From the NCBI RefSeq assembly GCF_028767125.1, contig NZ_JAKCWP010000004.1, positions 276,001-340,000 on the forward strand: a DNA stretch of 64,000 bases, given 5' to 3'. Below are positions 18,286-27,616 of the stretch, piece by piece; within the stretch, counting starts at the first letter, position 1; every line of letters begins with the position of its first letter. Both the position numbers and the translations under genes were made by a program. The stretch comes from Chelativorans sp. YIM 93263. GTDB taxonomy: Bacteria; Pseudomonadota; Alphaproteobacteria; Rhizobiales; Rhizobiaceae. Under the pieces are notes generated by a model. The model was not told where the DNA came from. It ran no database searches and saw nothing but the letters and a program-made list of their open reading frames with translations.

Positions 18286-19479
18286 GTGAAGTTCGCCTAT
18301 TTCGTGCGCCCGCATCTCGGTGGCACATACACGCTTTTCCAACAGCTGCGTGCCGGGCTCATGACGCGCGGCGTCGATTTGCAGTGGGTCGGCCTCGGGT
18401 ATGATAAAGCGGATGGGGGCTTGCGCGGGAGCAGCCATTCCGCTTCCGGCTTCTTCGTCACGCCTGCCCGGTCCGACGCCGAGCAGGCCGCCGCATTGAT
18501 CGAGGCGCTGGAAGAGAACAATTTCGACGGCGTGTTCATCAATGTTCTTGCCGATCAGCTTCAGATGAATATCGCGCGCTATCTGCCGCCTTCGATGCTG
18601 CGGGTAATGGTCGTTCACAACATCACGCCGGGGACGTATGCTGCGGCACATTCTATCCGCGACAATGTCCATGCGACGGTCGGCGTTTCGGATCGCTGCC
18701 GCAACGACCTCATCCGCAACTACAAATTTGCGCCGGCATGGACCGTGACGATCCCGAACGCGATCGACGTGGCAGCCTACGCCGGCTTCGCGCGAACGCC
18801 CCGGTCCGCCTCTCTGCGCGTCCTGTTTCTCGGGCGAGTAGAGGATGTGTCCAAGGGTGTTTTCTGGCTGCCGAAGATCATCGACCAACTTCCGCCGTCG
18901 GTTTCTCTCACGGTGGCCGGGGACGGACCGGATTTGAACAAGCTGAAGAAGCGGCTCGCCCGCCATTCCGGGCGTGTGACGCTTCTCGGCGGAGTACCGC
19001 CGGAGAAAATCCCGAGCATCCTGTCGAAACACGATGTGCTAATCATGCCATCACGGTTCGAGGGATTTGGTTTTACGATCGTCGAGGCGATGGCGGCGGG
19101 CTGCGTTCCTGTTGTCTCGCGTATTCATGGCGTGACCGATATGATCGTGAAGCACGAGGTTTCGGGCCTGCTCTTCCCGGTGGGCGACTGGCGCCAGGCG
19201 GCGCACGAGATAAAGAAGCTGGAAAGCAGGCCGCTGCTGCTGGCCGAAATCTCCCGCAACGCGCAGCAAGCAGCGGCACAAGGCTTCGGACTGGAGACCA
19301 TGTCGGGAGCCTATTTTGCGCTGATCGAGAAGCTCCGTCGGAACAGTCCCCCGACGGCACCGCCGCTCCCGATCGAAGCGTGGTCACTCCCCGGCGGGCT
19401 TCAGCCGGGGCTGAGGACTGCAATCCCAAAACCCATGAAAAATTGGCTGCGCGTCGTGCGCGAACGGCTGAGCTCGTAG
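18286..19479 (+). CDS. Glycosyltransferase family 4
   Basis: 397 aa. GT-B fold with N-terminal FAYFVRPHLGGTYTLFQQL, central VTIPNAID and VLFLGRVEDVSKG, and donor-site PSRFEGFGFTIVEAMAAGCVP (E-x7-E). No ATG precedes the conserved N-terminus; GTG 18286 gives MKFAYF, a typical GT4 start. The upstream open frame back to 18106 has a different composition and is probably non-coding. The gene is followed 11 nt later by the aminotransferase gene and so heads a run of co-directional genes to 24.7 kb. Confidence 0.85.
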   Translation: MKFAYFVRPHLGGTYTLFQQLRAGLMTRGVDLQWVGLGYDKADGGLRGSSHSASGFFVTPARSDAEQAAALIEALEENNFDGVFINVLADQLQMNIARYLPPSMLRVMVVHNITPGTYAAAHSIRDNVHATVGVSDRCRNDLIRNYKFAPAWTVTIPNAIDVAAYAGFARTPRSASLRVLFLGRVEDVSKGVFWLPKIIDQLPPSVSLTVAGDGPDLNKLKKRLARHSGRVTLLGGVPPEKIPSILSKHDVLIMPSRFEGFGFTIVEAMAAGCVPVVSRIHGVTDMIVKHEVSGLLFPVGDWRQAAHEIKKLESRPLLLAEISRNAQQAAAQGFGLETMSGAYFALIEKLRRNSPPTAPPLPIEAWSLPGGLQPGLRTAIPKPMKNWLRVVRERLSS

Positions 19480-19490
19480 AGGAAACGGGA

Positions 19491-20855
19491 ATGCGTGGGC
19501 AAATCGAAACATTCGTTGAATCGGACCGCCTGCGCCAACGCGCGCATGCGCTCATTCCCGGTGGTTGTCACACCTATGCGAAGGGTGACGATCAGTATCC
19601 CGTCCTCTCACCGGGCATTATCGCTCGGGGCCTTGGCTCGCATGTCTGGGATATCGACGGCAACGAGTACATCGAGTACGGCATGGGAAACCGCGCTGTC
19701 GGGCTGGGACATGCTTATCCGGAAGTACTGAAGGCCGCGCGCGCGGCTTTGGCGCTCGGTTGCAACTTCACACGGCCCCACAGGATCGAGCTGGAATGTG
19801 CGGAGCGTTTCCTCGATCTCGTCTCTGGCGCGGAAATGGTCAAGTTCTGCAAGGACGGCTCCGACGCGACCTCCGCCGCCGTGCGGCTTGCCCGCGCCTA
19901 TACCGGGCGCGACATGATCGCCTGCTGCGCGGATCACCCATTCTTCTCGACCGACGACTGGTTCATCGGCACGACGCCGGTGAATTCGGGCGTTCCGGCG
20001 CAGACCAGGGAACTGACTGTCACGTTCCGCTACGGCGTACTCCAGAGCGCGCGTGAACTTTTCGACACTCATCCTGGTAGGATCGCCGCGTTCATCCTAG
20101 AGCCGTCGCGTGGCGATGATCCCCCGGCCGGCTATTTGCAGGCACTCCAGCGACTTTGCCATGAAAACGGTGCGCTCCTCATCCTCGATGAGATGATCAC
20201 CGGGTTTCGCTGGCACAAGGCGGGCGCGCAGGCGGTCTACGGCGTGGTTCCCGACCTCTCCTGCTTTGGCAAGGCGCTTGGCAACGGTTTTGCACTGTCC
20301 GCGCTCGCCGGAAAGCGCGAGATCATGCGGCTCGGTGGCCTGGATCAAAGCGACCGCCCAAGGGTGTTCCTGCTGTCCACCACGCATGGCGCGGAAACAC
20401 ATGCACTCGCCGCCGGCATTGCGACTATGGAAGTTTACGCGCGTGAACCTGTCATTGAGCACCTATACCGGCAGGGCCGAAAGCTGCGCGAGGGGATTAC
20501 GGATTCGGCGCAGCGCCATCGTGTTCGGGATTTCTTCAGGGTCGTTGGAAGGGATTGCTGCCTAGCCTACGCGACATCGGATCGGGACGGCCAACCTTCC
20601 CAGGCTTTTCGAACGCTCTTCCTTCAGGAAATCATCAGGCGTGGAATTCTTGCCCCGTCCCTGGTCGTGAGCTACACACATGGCGATGCCGAAATCGAGC
20701 AGACGATAGAGGCGGTGGACGCAGCACTTGCCGTATATGCTCGTGCTCTCGAAACCGGTGTCGAAAACTATCTGGTAGGCCGGCCTTCAGAGATCGTCTA
20801 TCGTCGCTTTAACCGGCCCGTCGCGCCCCCTCCAGTGCGGACAGCGGCAGAATGA
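19491..20855 (+). CDS. Class III PLP aminotransferase, glutamate-1-semialdehyde mutase-like
   Basis: 454 aa, fold type I. It has the glutamate-1-semialdehyde aminomutase arrangement: IPGGCHTYAKG at the N-terminus, FCKDGSDATSAAVRLARAYT, LLILDEMITGFRW (PLP-binding Asp) and FGKALGNGFALSAL containing the Schiff-base lysine. Placement inside a polysaccharide cluster makes a haem role unlikely. It is more probably a sugar or linker aminotransferase/aminomutase, as seen for similar proteins in other surface-polysaccharide loci. ATG 19491 with GAGG upstream; a much longer frame from 18738 overlaps the glycosyltransferase and is rejected. The stop overlaps the next start (ATGA). Confidence 0.82.
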   Translation: MRGQIETFVESDRLRQRAHALIPGGCHTYAKGDDQYPVLSPGIIARGLGSHVWDIDGNEYIEYGMGNRAVGLGHAYPEVLKAARAALALGCNFTRPHRIELECAERFLDLVSGAEMVKFCKDGSDATSAAVRLARAYTGRDMIACCADHPFFSTDDWFIGTTPVNSGVPAQTRELTVTFRYGVLQSARELFDTHPGRIAAFILEPSRGDDPPAGYLQALQRLCHENGALLILDEMITGFRWHKAGAQAVYGVVPDLSCFGKALGNGFALSALAGKREIMRLGGLDQSDRPRVFLLSTTHGAETHALAAGIATMEVYAREPVIEHLYRQGRKLREGITDSAQRHRVRDFFRVVGRDCCLAYATSDRDGQPSQAFRTLFLQEIIRRGILAPSLVVSYTHGDAEIEQTIEAVDAALAVYARALETGVENYLVGRPSEIVYRRFNRPVAPPPVRTAAE

Positions 20856-22171
20856 GACGGCAGCTTGGTGCGGCCTGCGTGCTCGTGATGATGCTGGCCC
20901 CGTTTGCGGCGGCTGGTGAATTCGAGGAGCCGGCATTCCCGCTGGTGATCTCCGACAACAAGCGCTTGCTGGAAGATGCCGAGGGCAGGCCGTTTCTCAT
21001 CCACGGCGATACGGCATGGTCGCTCATCGCTGAACTCACGCGCGAGGAGACGCTTCGATACCTGTCGGACCGTAAAAAGCGCGGGTTCAATGCGCTGGTC
21101 GTTTCCCTCATAGAGCGGAAATATGCCACCAACGCCCCCGCCAACGCGTATGGCCAGCCGCCTTTTGTGCTACCAGGACGGTTCTCCCGCCCGAACGATG
21201 CCTATTTCGACCATGCTGAATGGGTGGTGCGCCAAGCCGGCGAGATGGGGTTCTTGGTGCTCTTGGCGCCGGCTTATCTCGGTTTCAATGGCGGTGAGGA
21301 GGGCTGGTATCGAGAAATGGAGGCGGCGGGCACCGATGAACTGGCCGCCTATGGCCGCTATGTCGGCGAACGCTTTGGCCGATTCAAAAACATCCTCTGG
21401 CTGTACGGGGGGGATTACGATGCTGCCGATCGGGATCTGGTACGCGCAGTCGTGGAAGGGATCGCCTCCACCGGTGCCAAGGGGTTGAACACCGTTCATT
21501 CAGCGCCCGATACGATCACCATCGATTATTGGCCGGCGGAAACGTGGCTAGATCTCGACACGGTCTATACCTATGCCGACGTGCACAAGCAGGTACTCGA
21601 GCGTTATCGGCGCGGCGACGGGAAGCCGATCCTCATGCTTGAGAGCACCTATGAGGGCGAACACGGAGCCGATGCGCTGTCGATGAGGGGCATCGCCTAC
21701 GGCGCGATGCTTGCCGGGGCGGCAGGCCATATCTTTGGCAACAACCCAATCTGGCATTTCAGCGGGCCGGGCATCTATCCCGTCGATGTCACGTGGCAGG
21801 AGGCACTTTCGAGCGCGGGCGCGCAGAGCATGACGCAAATGAGGACCCTCTTTGAGGGCCTCTTCTGGTGGGCGCTGGAGCCGGTAACAGACCGATCCAT
21901 ATTTCAGACCATCGGGGCGGAAGAGGGCGTCTATGCCGCGGCGAATGAAGACGGATCTCTGGCCGTTGCCTATCTGCCCGATGGGGCGGCCAGCCTCCTG
22001 GTAAGCGGAAACCTTAAGCGGGACCGGGATGCACAGTGGTTTGATCCCGCAACAGGCACATTTTTCGCGGCGACTGAAAGCGGTTCCGAAAGCCTCTATG
22101 AGCCGCCGTCACCACGAAACGGGGCAGGGGATCCCGATTGGGTGCTAATCCTCAGAGCTCCGCGCGAATAG
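20852..22171 (+). CDS. Secreted DUF4038 (apiosidase-like) glycoside hydrolase
   Basis: 439 aa. A signal peptide (RRQLGAACVLVMMLAPFAAAG) is followed by a TIM-barrel-type DUF4038 domain (residues about 30-340; FLIHGDTAWSLIAELTREE, ILWLYGGDYDAADRD, PILMLESTYEGEHG) and a C-terminal beta domain of the putative collagen-binding type (YAAANEDGSLAVAYLPDG). Candidate catalytic acids are in GGDYD and LESTYEGE. The family includes apiosidase-like enzymes. Being exported and encoded inside the cluster, it may trim or release the polymer, as ExoK-type glycanases do in other systems. Start overlaps the preceding stop. Substrate is not known. Confidence 0.78.
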   Translation: MRRQLGAACVLVMMLAPFAAAGEFEEPAFPLVISDNKRLLEDAEGRPFLIHGDTAWSLIAELTREETLRYLSDRKKRGFNALVVSLIERKYATNAPANAYGQPPFVLPGRFSRPNDAYFDHAEWVVRQAGEMGFLVLLAPAYLGFNGGEEGWYREMEAAGTDELAAYGRYVGERFGRFKNILWLYGGDYDAADRDLVRAVVEGIASTGAKGLNTVHSAPDTITIDYWPAETWLDLDTVYTYADVHKQVLERYRRGDGKPILMLESTYEGEHGADALSMRGIAYGAMLAGAAGHIFGNNPIWHFSGPGIYPVDVTWQEALSSAGAQSMTQMRTLFEGLFWWALEPVTDRSIFQTIGAEEGVYAAANEDGSLAVAYLPDGAASLLVSGNLKRDRDAQWFDPATGTFFAATESGSESLYEPPSPRNGAGDPDWVLILRAPRE

Positions 22172-22284
22172 CCGAAAGGCGTAGGCAACGCCTCCACTCG
22201 GCGGATCGCTTAGCCCATCGGCGTCCTCGCGGAAAACACTTGCCGTTGCTAGCCTGAATTCATCTCACGCGGGGAGCGAATATC

Positions 22285-23340
22285 ATGAAAGTCATGGTAA
22301 CCGGGCACCGGGGCTATATCGGTTCCGTTATGGTGCCAATGCTGCTCAAAGCCGGTCACGATGTGACAGGCTTCGACAGTGATCTCTATTCGCGCTGCAG
22401 CTATGAGCCCGGCGGGCCACTGGCCGGTATTCCGTCTGTTACAAAGGATATTCGCGATGTCCGAGTGGCGGATCTGAAAGGCTTCGACGCGGTCATTCAT
22501 CTGGCAGCCCTGTCCAACGATCCGCTCGGCAATCTCAACGAGGAAATCACCTACGAGATCAATCATCGCGGCAGCGTTCAGCTCGCCTGGACCGCCAAAC
22601 AGGCGGGCGTAGGCCGTTTCCTCTTTGCGTCCTCATGCAGCAATTACGGGATTTCGGGGGAAACGATCATTGATGAAGGCGGCGCGTTGCAGCCTGTTAC
22701 CGCCTATGGATGGTCCAAGGTCCTGTCGGAGCGTGATATTGCGGAGCTCGCGGATGATGATTTCTGCCCGGTCTACTTCCGGCCGGCCACCGCCTACGGC
22801 CTTTCCCCGCGGATACGCTTCGACATCGTTCTCAACAATCTGGTTGCCTGGGCGGTGACCGAAGGACTCATTTACTTGAAATCCGACGGTACCCCCTGGC
22901 GCCCCATCGCCCATGTGGAGGATATCTCGCGCGCATTCCTGGCCGGGCTGGAAGCTCCCACGGAAAAGGTCTGGAACGAAGCCTTCAACTTAGGCTCGAC
23001 CGAGCACAACTATCGAATTCGCGAGATCGCCGAGATCGTGGCTTCCGTCGTGCCGGACTGCAGGCTGGAGTTCGCTGACGATGCCGGACCGGACACGCGC
23101 TCCTATCGTGTGAGCTTCGAAAAACTCGCGCGTGTCCTGCCCGAGGCCAAACCGAAATGGGACGCAAGAGCCGGCGCCGAGCAGCTGTACAAGGCGTACA
23201 AGAGCTCCAACCTGAAGATGGAGGAGTTCGAGGGAGCGCGCTATCAGCGCATCGCCCATATCCGGCAACTGATCGCCGAGGGCATCCTCACGGACGAGAT
23301 GCGCCATTCCAGGAAACGTCACCTTCCACTTGCCGGGTGA
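22285..23340 (+). CDS. NAD-dependent epimerase/dehydratase (extended SDR)
   Basis: 351 aa nucleotide-sugar enzyme. It has the Rossmann motif TGHRGYIGS at residues 6-14, [21 protein letters not shown] supplying the active-site serine, and Y-x3-K in AYGWSK. The close relatives by motif pattern are uncharacterised epimerases/dehydratases that occur next to RfbF, C-methyltransferase and 3,5-epimerase genes. It is the only SDR in this sub-cluster that could act on a CDP-sugar. ATG 22285 is preceded by GGGGAGCG. It overlaps no neighbour, but the next start is 14 nt downstream. Confidence 0.85.
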   Translation: MKVMVTGHRGYIGSVMVPMLLKAGHDVTGFDSDLYSRCSYEPGGPLAGIPSVTKDIRDVRVADLKGFDAVIHLAALSNDPLGNLNEEITYEINHRGSVQLAWTAKQAGVGRFLFASSCSNYGISGETIIDEGGALQPVTAYGWSKVLSERDIAELADDDFCPVYFRPATAYGLSPRIRFDIVLNNLVAWAVTEGLIYLKSDGTPWRPIAHVEDISRAFLAGLEAPTEKVWNEAFNLGSTEHNYRIREIAEIVASVVPDCRLEFADDAGPDTRSYRVSFEKLARVLPEAKPKWDARAGAEQLYKAYKSSNLKMEEFEGARYQRIAHIRQLIAEGILTDEMRHSRKRHLPLAG

Positions 23341-23353
23341 AGAGCGCAAAGCT

Positions 23354-24676
23354 ATGGCTCGGAAATCAGCTCGCGGCGCTTCGGTGGCCGGCGTGGACGA
23401 TCAGGCCATTGGCGCTGAAATCTATGATCTTGCGTGCGAGATATACCCGATATGCCGCAGCATCACCGGGCAGGGCGTTCGCGACACGCTGGATATTCTC
23501 TCCCGCTTCATTGCGCTTGACCGGCAACAGGTGCCGACTGGCGAGAAGGCCTTCGACTGGACGGTTCCCAAGGAATGGACGATCCGCGACGCTTTCATTG
23601 AAGATGTGCATGGAAATCGCGTTCTGGATTTCTCCTGGTCCAATCTGCATGTCGTCAGCTACAGCGCTCCGGTTCACCGGTTCATTTCACTCGGCGAATT
23701 GAAAGAGCACGTCTTCACTCTGCCCAACCAGCCTGATCTGATCCCCTACAGAACCTCCTACTATGCGGAGCGCTGGGGTTTCTGCATGGAGCACAACCGT
23801 TTGCAGGCTCTGCCGGAGGGGCAGTACGAGGTCTATATCGACTCTGAGCTGAAAGACGGTTATCTCGACTACGGCGAGTGCCTGCATAAAGGGGCAAGCG
23901 AGCGCGAGTTCCTGCTTTCCGCGCACATTTGCCATCCCTCCCTTGCCAACGACAATTGCTCCGGTATCGCGCTGCTGACGCTACTTGCGCGCAGTCTGGC
24001 CGGGCGGAAAACGCGCTACAGCTACCGCTTTCTCTTCGCGCCCGGCACAATCGGGTCCCTCGCATGGCTCGCGCGCAACGAGGATCGCGTGCCGCTTGTC
24101 GATTTCGGGCTCGTCGTTTCTTGCGTGGGAGATGGCGGAGGGCCGACCTATAAGCGCAGCCGCCGGGGAGACGCCTTCATCGACCGGGCGATGGCCCATG
24201 TGCTCTCGCGCAGGGCCCCGCAGGCTGTCATCAAGGGTTTCTCGCCTTATGGCTATGACGAGCGCCAGTTCTGCTCGCCGGGATTCAATATGCCGGTGGG
24301 CCTATTTCAGAACAGCGCTTTCGGAGAGTTTCCAGAATATCACACCTCCGCCGATAACCTGGAGTTCATCCGGCCGGAGGATCTGGCACGCTCCTACCAG
24401 ATTATCAGCGACGTCATCGACATCGTCGAAGAGGACTGGACGCCGGTAAACCTGTCACCCAAAGGTGAGCCGCAGCTTGGTCGCCGCGGTCTCTATACCG
24501 CGATCGGCGGCGACAAGGGCGGCGGCCAGGCGGCGATGGCGATGCTTTGGGTGCTCAATCTGGCGGACGGCAACCATTCGCTACTCGATATGGCGGAACG
24601 CTCCGGCCTCGCGTTCAGCGACATAGCCGCCGCCGCCAGACTGCTCAGGGAGCACGGCCTCCTTGCCCCTGCCTAG
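23354..24676 (+). CDS. DUF4910/DUF2172 aminopeptidase-like protein
   Basis: 440 aa. N-terminal DUF2172 region (SITGQGVRDTLDILSRF, FDWTVPKEWTI) joins an M28-like metallopeptidase domain. Putative zinc ligands are seen in SAHICHPSLANDNCSG (His and Asp) and FPEYHTSADNLEF (His), and the C-terminus is a winged-helix-like tail (LLDMAERSGLAFSDIAAAARLL). Proteins of this type occur in polysaccharide and nucleotide-sugar clusters and have no settled reaction that I know of; an amidase or deacylase acting on a sugar intermediate is plausible. ATG 23354 with GAAGAG upstream is chosen over a TTG at 23330. Confidence 0.8.
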   Translation: MARKSARGASVAGVDDQAIGAEIYDLACEIYPICRSITGQGVRDTLDILSRFIALDRQQVPTGEKAFDWTVPKEWTIRDAFIEDVHGNRVLDFSWSNLHVVSYSAPVHRFISLGELKEHVFTLPNQPDLIPYRTSYYAERWGFCMEHNRLQALPEGQYEVYIDSELKDGYLDYGECLHKGASEREFLLSAHICHPSLANDNCSGIALLTLLARSLAGRKTRYSYRFLFAPGTIGSLAWLARNEDRVPLVDFGLVVSCVGDGGGPTYKRSRRGDAFIDRAMAHVLSRRAPQAVIKGFSPYGYDERQFCSPGFNMPVGLFQNSAFGEFPEYHTSADNLEFIRPEDLARSYQIISDVIDIVEEDWTPVNLSPKGEPQLGRRGLYTAIGGDKGGGQAAMAMLWVLNLADGNHSLLDMAERSGLAFSDIAAAARLLREHGLLAPA

Positions 24677-24683
24677 CCGAAAC

Positions 24684-25223
24684 TCAGACGGCTTGCGCCG
24701 AGAGATACGGCCAGGACAGATCCTTCTCTGACACGATGCTCGGCGGGCTGGGCCATTCGATGCCGATCGCCGGGTCGTCGTAGCGCAACCCCCGCGCTGC
24801 GCTCGGCGTGTGAAATTCGGAAATGAGATAGCTCACCGTCACCTCGTCGGAAAGCGTCAGGAATCCGTGGGCGAAACCCTTCGGAACGTAGAGCAGCTGC
24901 CGGTTTTCCGCTGACAGCTCGAACGAGGCCCACTTTCGGAAGGTCCGCGAGTACTGGCGAAGATCGACGATGACGTCGCAGATCGCGCCACGCATGCAGG
25001 AGACCAGCTTCACCTCGGCGTACGGCTCTCCCTGATAGTGCATCCCCCGCAGCGTTCCAGCTTGCCGCGAATAGGAAATGCTGTGCTGAACGAATATTGG
25101 CTCCAGGCCTTTTTCCCCGAACGCGCGGACGCAGAACGTACGGGCAAAGAATCCGCGCTCGTCCGTAAGTGGATCCGGCTCGATCACCCATGCCCCTTCG
25201 AGCGCCGTTTTCTGGAAACGCAT
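24684..25223 (-). CDS. dTDP-4-dehydrorhamnose 3,5-epimerase family protein (RmlC-like)
   Basis: 179 aa cupin. It keeps the RmlC active-site pattern: GTLRGMHYQ with the catalytic His, DVIVDLRQYSRTF with the partner Asp, and YVPKGFAHGFLTLSDEV. The start at 25223 is set by GGAGGAG 7 nt upstream; the frame extends to 25433 without support. It would isomerise C3 and/or C5 of a 4-keto sugar. rmlA, rmlB and rmlD are absent from the window, and the divergent neighbours are a C-methyltransferase and a CDP-glucose synthase, so the real substrate may be a CDP-4-keto sugar. That is inference. Confidence 0.85.
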   Translation of the reverse strand: MRFQKTALEGAWVIEPDPLTDERGFFARTFCVRAFGEKGLEPIFVQHSISYSRQAGTLRGMHYQGEPYAEVKLVSCMRGAICDVIVDLRQYSRTFRKWASFELSAENRQLLYVPKGFAHGFLTLSDEVTVSYLISEFHTPSAARGLRYDDPAIGIEWPSPPSIVSEKDLSWPYLSAQAV

Positions 25224-25511
25224 GCGCTGCTCCTCCGTTTCCCCACCGCCAGCCTCGCCTGTGCTCACCCGCGACAGAAGATCGACATCAGACGTAAGCG
25301 GCAGGATCAAACGACGTACTGCTTTGTTCCGACGGCTGATCTGAGGATGAGGGCAGGTCGGCCCCGCTCGAACGGATTGCCGTCTCGCCAGCCCTGGCGC
25401 ACCTCCGTATCGTCCCCCTGCAGAACGACACAACGGCCTTGGGGATGTTCAGCAGTACCGCGCGGGTTTTCGCTGCGCGAGTTAGGGATTCCCCTCGCAT
25501 AGGAGAACGCG

Positions 25512-26807
25512 ATGAATGCCGGGTCCATGGAACTCGTCCGTAACGCACAATGCCCCCGGATCATGGGCCAATGCCGACTCTGCGGCGCCGGCCTGAAACA
25601 CAGCTTCGTCGATCTCGGCATGTCGCCGCCTTGCGAGGATTTCCGCACGGCAGAGCAACTGGACGAGGTGGAGCACTATTATCCGCTGCACGTCTTCGTC
25701 TGCGACCAATGTTTTCTCGTGCAACTGAAGGAGTATGTCAGCCGCGAGGCCATATTCTCTGAGTACGCCTACTTCTCCTCCTACTCGACGAGCTGGGTCG
25801 CTCACGCGAGGAATTATTGCGAGGCGATCGTGACGCGCCTCGGCCTGGGCGCCGCAAGCCTCGCGGTCGAACTGGCGAGCAACGACGGCTATCTGCTGCA
25901 GCACTTTGCACCACTCGGCGTTCCCGTGCTCGGCATCGAGCCTGCCGCAAATGTCGCGCAGGCTGCCCTCGACAAAGGCGTTCCGACCCGCGTCGCCTTT
26001 TTCGGCGCCGAGATGGCTCGCAGCCTCGTTTCGGAAGGCATTCATGCCGATCTCATCATCGGCAACAATGTTCTGGCGCAGGTGCCCGATCTCAACGATT
26101 TCGTCGCTGGCATGAAGATACTGCTCAAGCCGGAAGGGATCGTGACGCTGGAATTCCCGCACCTCGAACGCCTGATCGAGGAGAACCAGTTCGACACGAT
26201 CTATCACGAGCACTTCTCATATTTTTCCTTGTTGACGATCACTGAAATGGCACGCCGGCACGACTTGCACGTCGTCGATGTGGAAGAACTCACGACCCAT
26301 GGCGGATCTCTCAGGGTCTATCTGGCGCATATCGAAAGCGCCCATCCAGTCTCCATCGGCGTCTCGAACCTCCTTGCCCGTGAGAAGGCGCGAGCATTCG
26401 ACACCTTGGCCGGATACGAGGGATTCTCCGAAAAGACGATGCGCGTGAAACGGGATCTGCTGTCGTTTCTGATCGCCGCGAAAAACGAGGGAAAGCGTAT
26501 CTGCGGATACGGCGCGCCCGGCAAGGGAAATACACTGCTCAATTATTGCGGAATCGGGACCGATTTCCTCGAATTCACGGTCGACCGAAACCCGTACAAG
26601 CACGGTCGCTACACACCCGGCATGCACATCCCCATTCTGCCCGTCGAGGCGCTGGATGAAGCGCGGCCCGACTACATCCTGATCCTGCCCTGGAATCTCA
26701 AGGACGAAATCGTACGGCAGATGAAACACGCCGGCCAATGGGGCGCGAAATTCGTTGTACCGATCCCTCACGTCACGATTGTCGATCCGCTGGAGTATCA
26801 GACATGA
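25512..26807 (+). CDS. SAM-dependent C-methyltransferase (TylC3/NovU-like)
   Basis: 431 aa with the three-part structure of sugar C-methyltransferases. The N-terminal zinc site is C-x2-C (CRLCG, residues about 21-24) and C-x2-C (CDQCF). The SAM domain has VELASNDGYLLQHF and the catalytic His/Glu motif YHEHFSYFSL. The C-terminal domain (GYGAPGKGNTLLNYCGIG) binds the nucleotide sugar. These enzymes methylate C3 (rarely C5) of a 4-keto-deoxysugar, so the cluster probably makes a branched sugar. GGAG lies 9 nt upstream of ATG 25512. Its stop overlaps the rfbF start, indicating coupling. Confidence 0.9.
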   Translation: MNAGSMELVRNAQCPRIMGQCRLCGAGLKHSFVDLGMSPPCEDFRTAEQLDEVEHYYPLHVFVCDQCFLVQLKEYVSREAIFSEYAYFSSYSTSWVAHARNYCEAIVTRLGLGAASLAVELASNDGYLLQHFAPLGVPVLGIEPAANVAQAALDKGVPTRVAFFGAEMARSLVSEGIHADLIIGNNVLAQVPDLNDFVAGMKILLKPEGIVTLEFPHLERLIEENQFDTIYHEHFSYFSLLTITEMARRHDLHVVDVEELTTHGGSLRVYLAHIESAHPVSIGVSNLLAREKARAFDTLAGYEGFSEKTMRVKRDLLSFLIAAKNEGKRICGYGAPGKGNTLLNYCGIGTDFLEFTVDRNPYKHGRYTPGMHIPILPVEALDEARPDYILILPWNLKDEIVRQMKHAGQWGAKFVVPIPHVTIVDPLEYQT

Positions 26808-27616
26808 AAGTCGTCCTGTTCTGCGGAGGGCTGGGAACTCGAATCCGGGATTACTCGGAAAGCTTACCTAAGCCGATGATTCCGCTCGGCCACCGGCCCA
26901 TCCTTCACCACGTCATGCAGTACTACTCGGATTACGGGCATGACGATTTCGTCCTGTGCCTCGGTTACAAGGCGAATGTCATCAAGGATTTCTTCCTGAA
27001 TTTCCGGCCCCAGAGCTTTCAGGATTGTGTGATCTCCGATGGCGGGCGCAATATCGAAGTTCTTGGCGAAATGAACAGGGACTGGCGTGTCACGCTCATC
27101 GACACGGGAATCTGGCGCAATATCGGAGAGAGGCTCTGGGCCGTGCGCGGGCACGTGAGTGACCAGGAGATATTCCTCGCCAATTACAGCGACGGGCTGA
27201 CCGATGTCGACCTCGATGAGATGACGGCACGTTTCGAGGCAAGCGGCAAGATCGGCTGTTTTCTGGCTGTGCGCCCGCCGCTTACCTATCATCTGGCGGA
27301 TATTGCGGATGACGGGCATGTGCGCGAATTCCGCTCGTCCGACCGATCCGACATCTGGATCAATGGCGGGTACTTTCTCTTCCGGCGCGAGATATTCGAC
27401 TACATTCAGGAAGGCGAGGAGCTGGTCATCGAACCCTTCGAGCGGTTGATCAGGGAAGACAAGCTGATGGCCTATAAGCACGAAGGATTCTGGCGCTCGA
27501 TGGACACGCTGCGGGACTGGCAGGCGCTTCAGGACATGGTCGAGAAGGGTGAGATGCCCTGGAGCAGCCGCCAAAGGCCGCCGAGGGAAACCAAGGTGAT
27601 GATGGCGTTGCCATGA
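26804..27616 (+). CDS. rfbF: Glucose-1-phosphate cytidylyltransferase
   Basis: 270 aa, slightly longer than typical RfbF. It makes CDP-glucose from CTP and glucose-1-phosphate. The nucleotidyltransferase signature is LFCGGLGTRIRDYSESLPKP; FVLCLGYKANVIKDFFLNF and RVTLIDTG fit the cytidylyltransferase branch, and the D-x-D-like NYSDGLTDVD binds metal. ATG 26804 overlaps the stop of the methyltransferase (ATGA). CDP-glucose normally feeds a 4,6-dehydratase; no classical one is encoded here, leaving the SDR at 22285 as the only local candidate. The C-terminal 15 residues are unlike the family and may be a tail. Confidence 0.9.
   Translation: MKVVLFCGGLGTRIRDYSESLPKPMIPLGHRPILHHVMQYYSDYGHDDFVLCLGYKANVIKDFFLNFRPQSFQDCVISDGGRNIEVLGEMNRDWRVTLIDTGIWRNIGERLWAVRGHVSDQEIFLANYSDGLTDVDLDEMTARFEASGKIGCFLAVRPPLTYHLADIADDGHVREFRSSDRSDIWINGGYFLFRREIFDYIQEGEELVIEPFERLIREDKLMAYKHEGFWRSMDTLRDWQALQDMVEKGEMPWSSRQRPPRETKVMMALP

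Noticed and set aside
19491-20855. Calling the PLP enzyme hemL (haem biosynthesis)
   Set aside because: The fold agrees, but the gene is coupled to polysaccharide genes, and class members in such clusters are not haem enzymes. Also, alphaproteobacteria generally make aminolevulinate with HemA from glycine.
24684-25223. Naming the 3,5-epimerase rmlC/rfbC of a dTDP-rhamnose pathway
   Set aside because: rmlA, rmlB and rmlD are not present; the neighbours point to a CDP-sugar. Only the family name is used.
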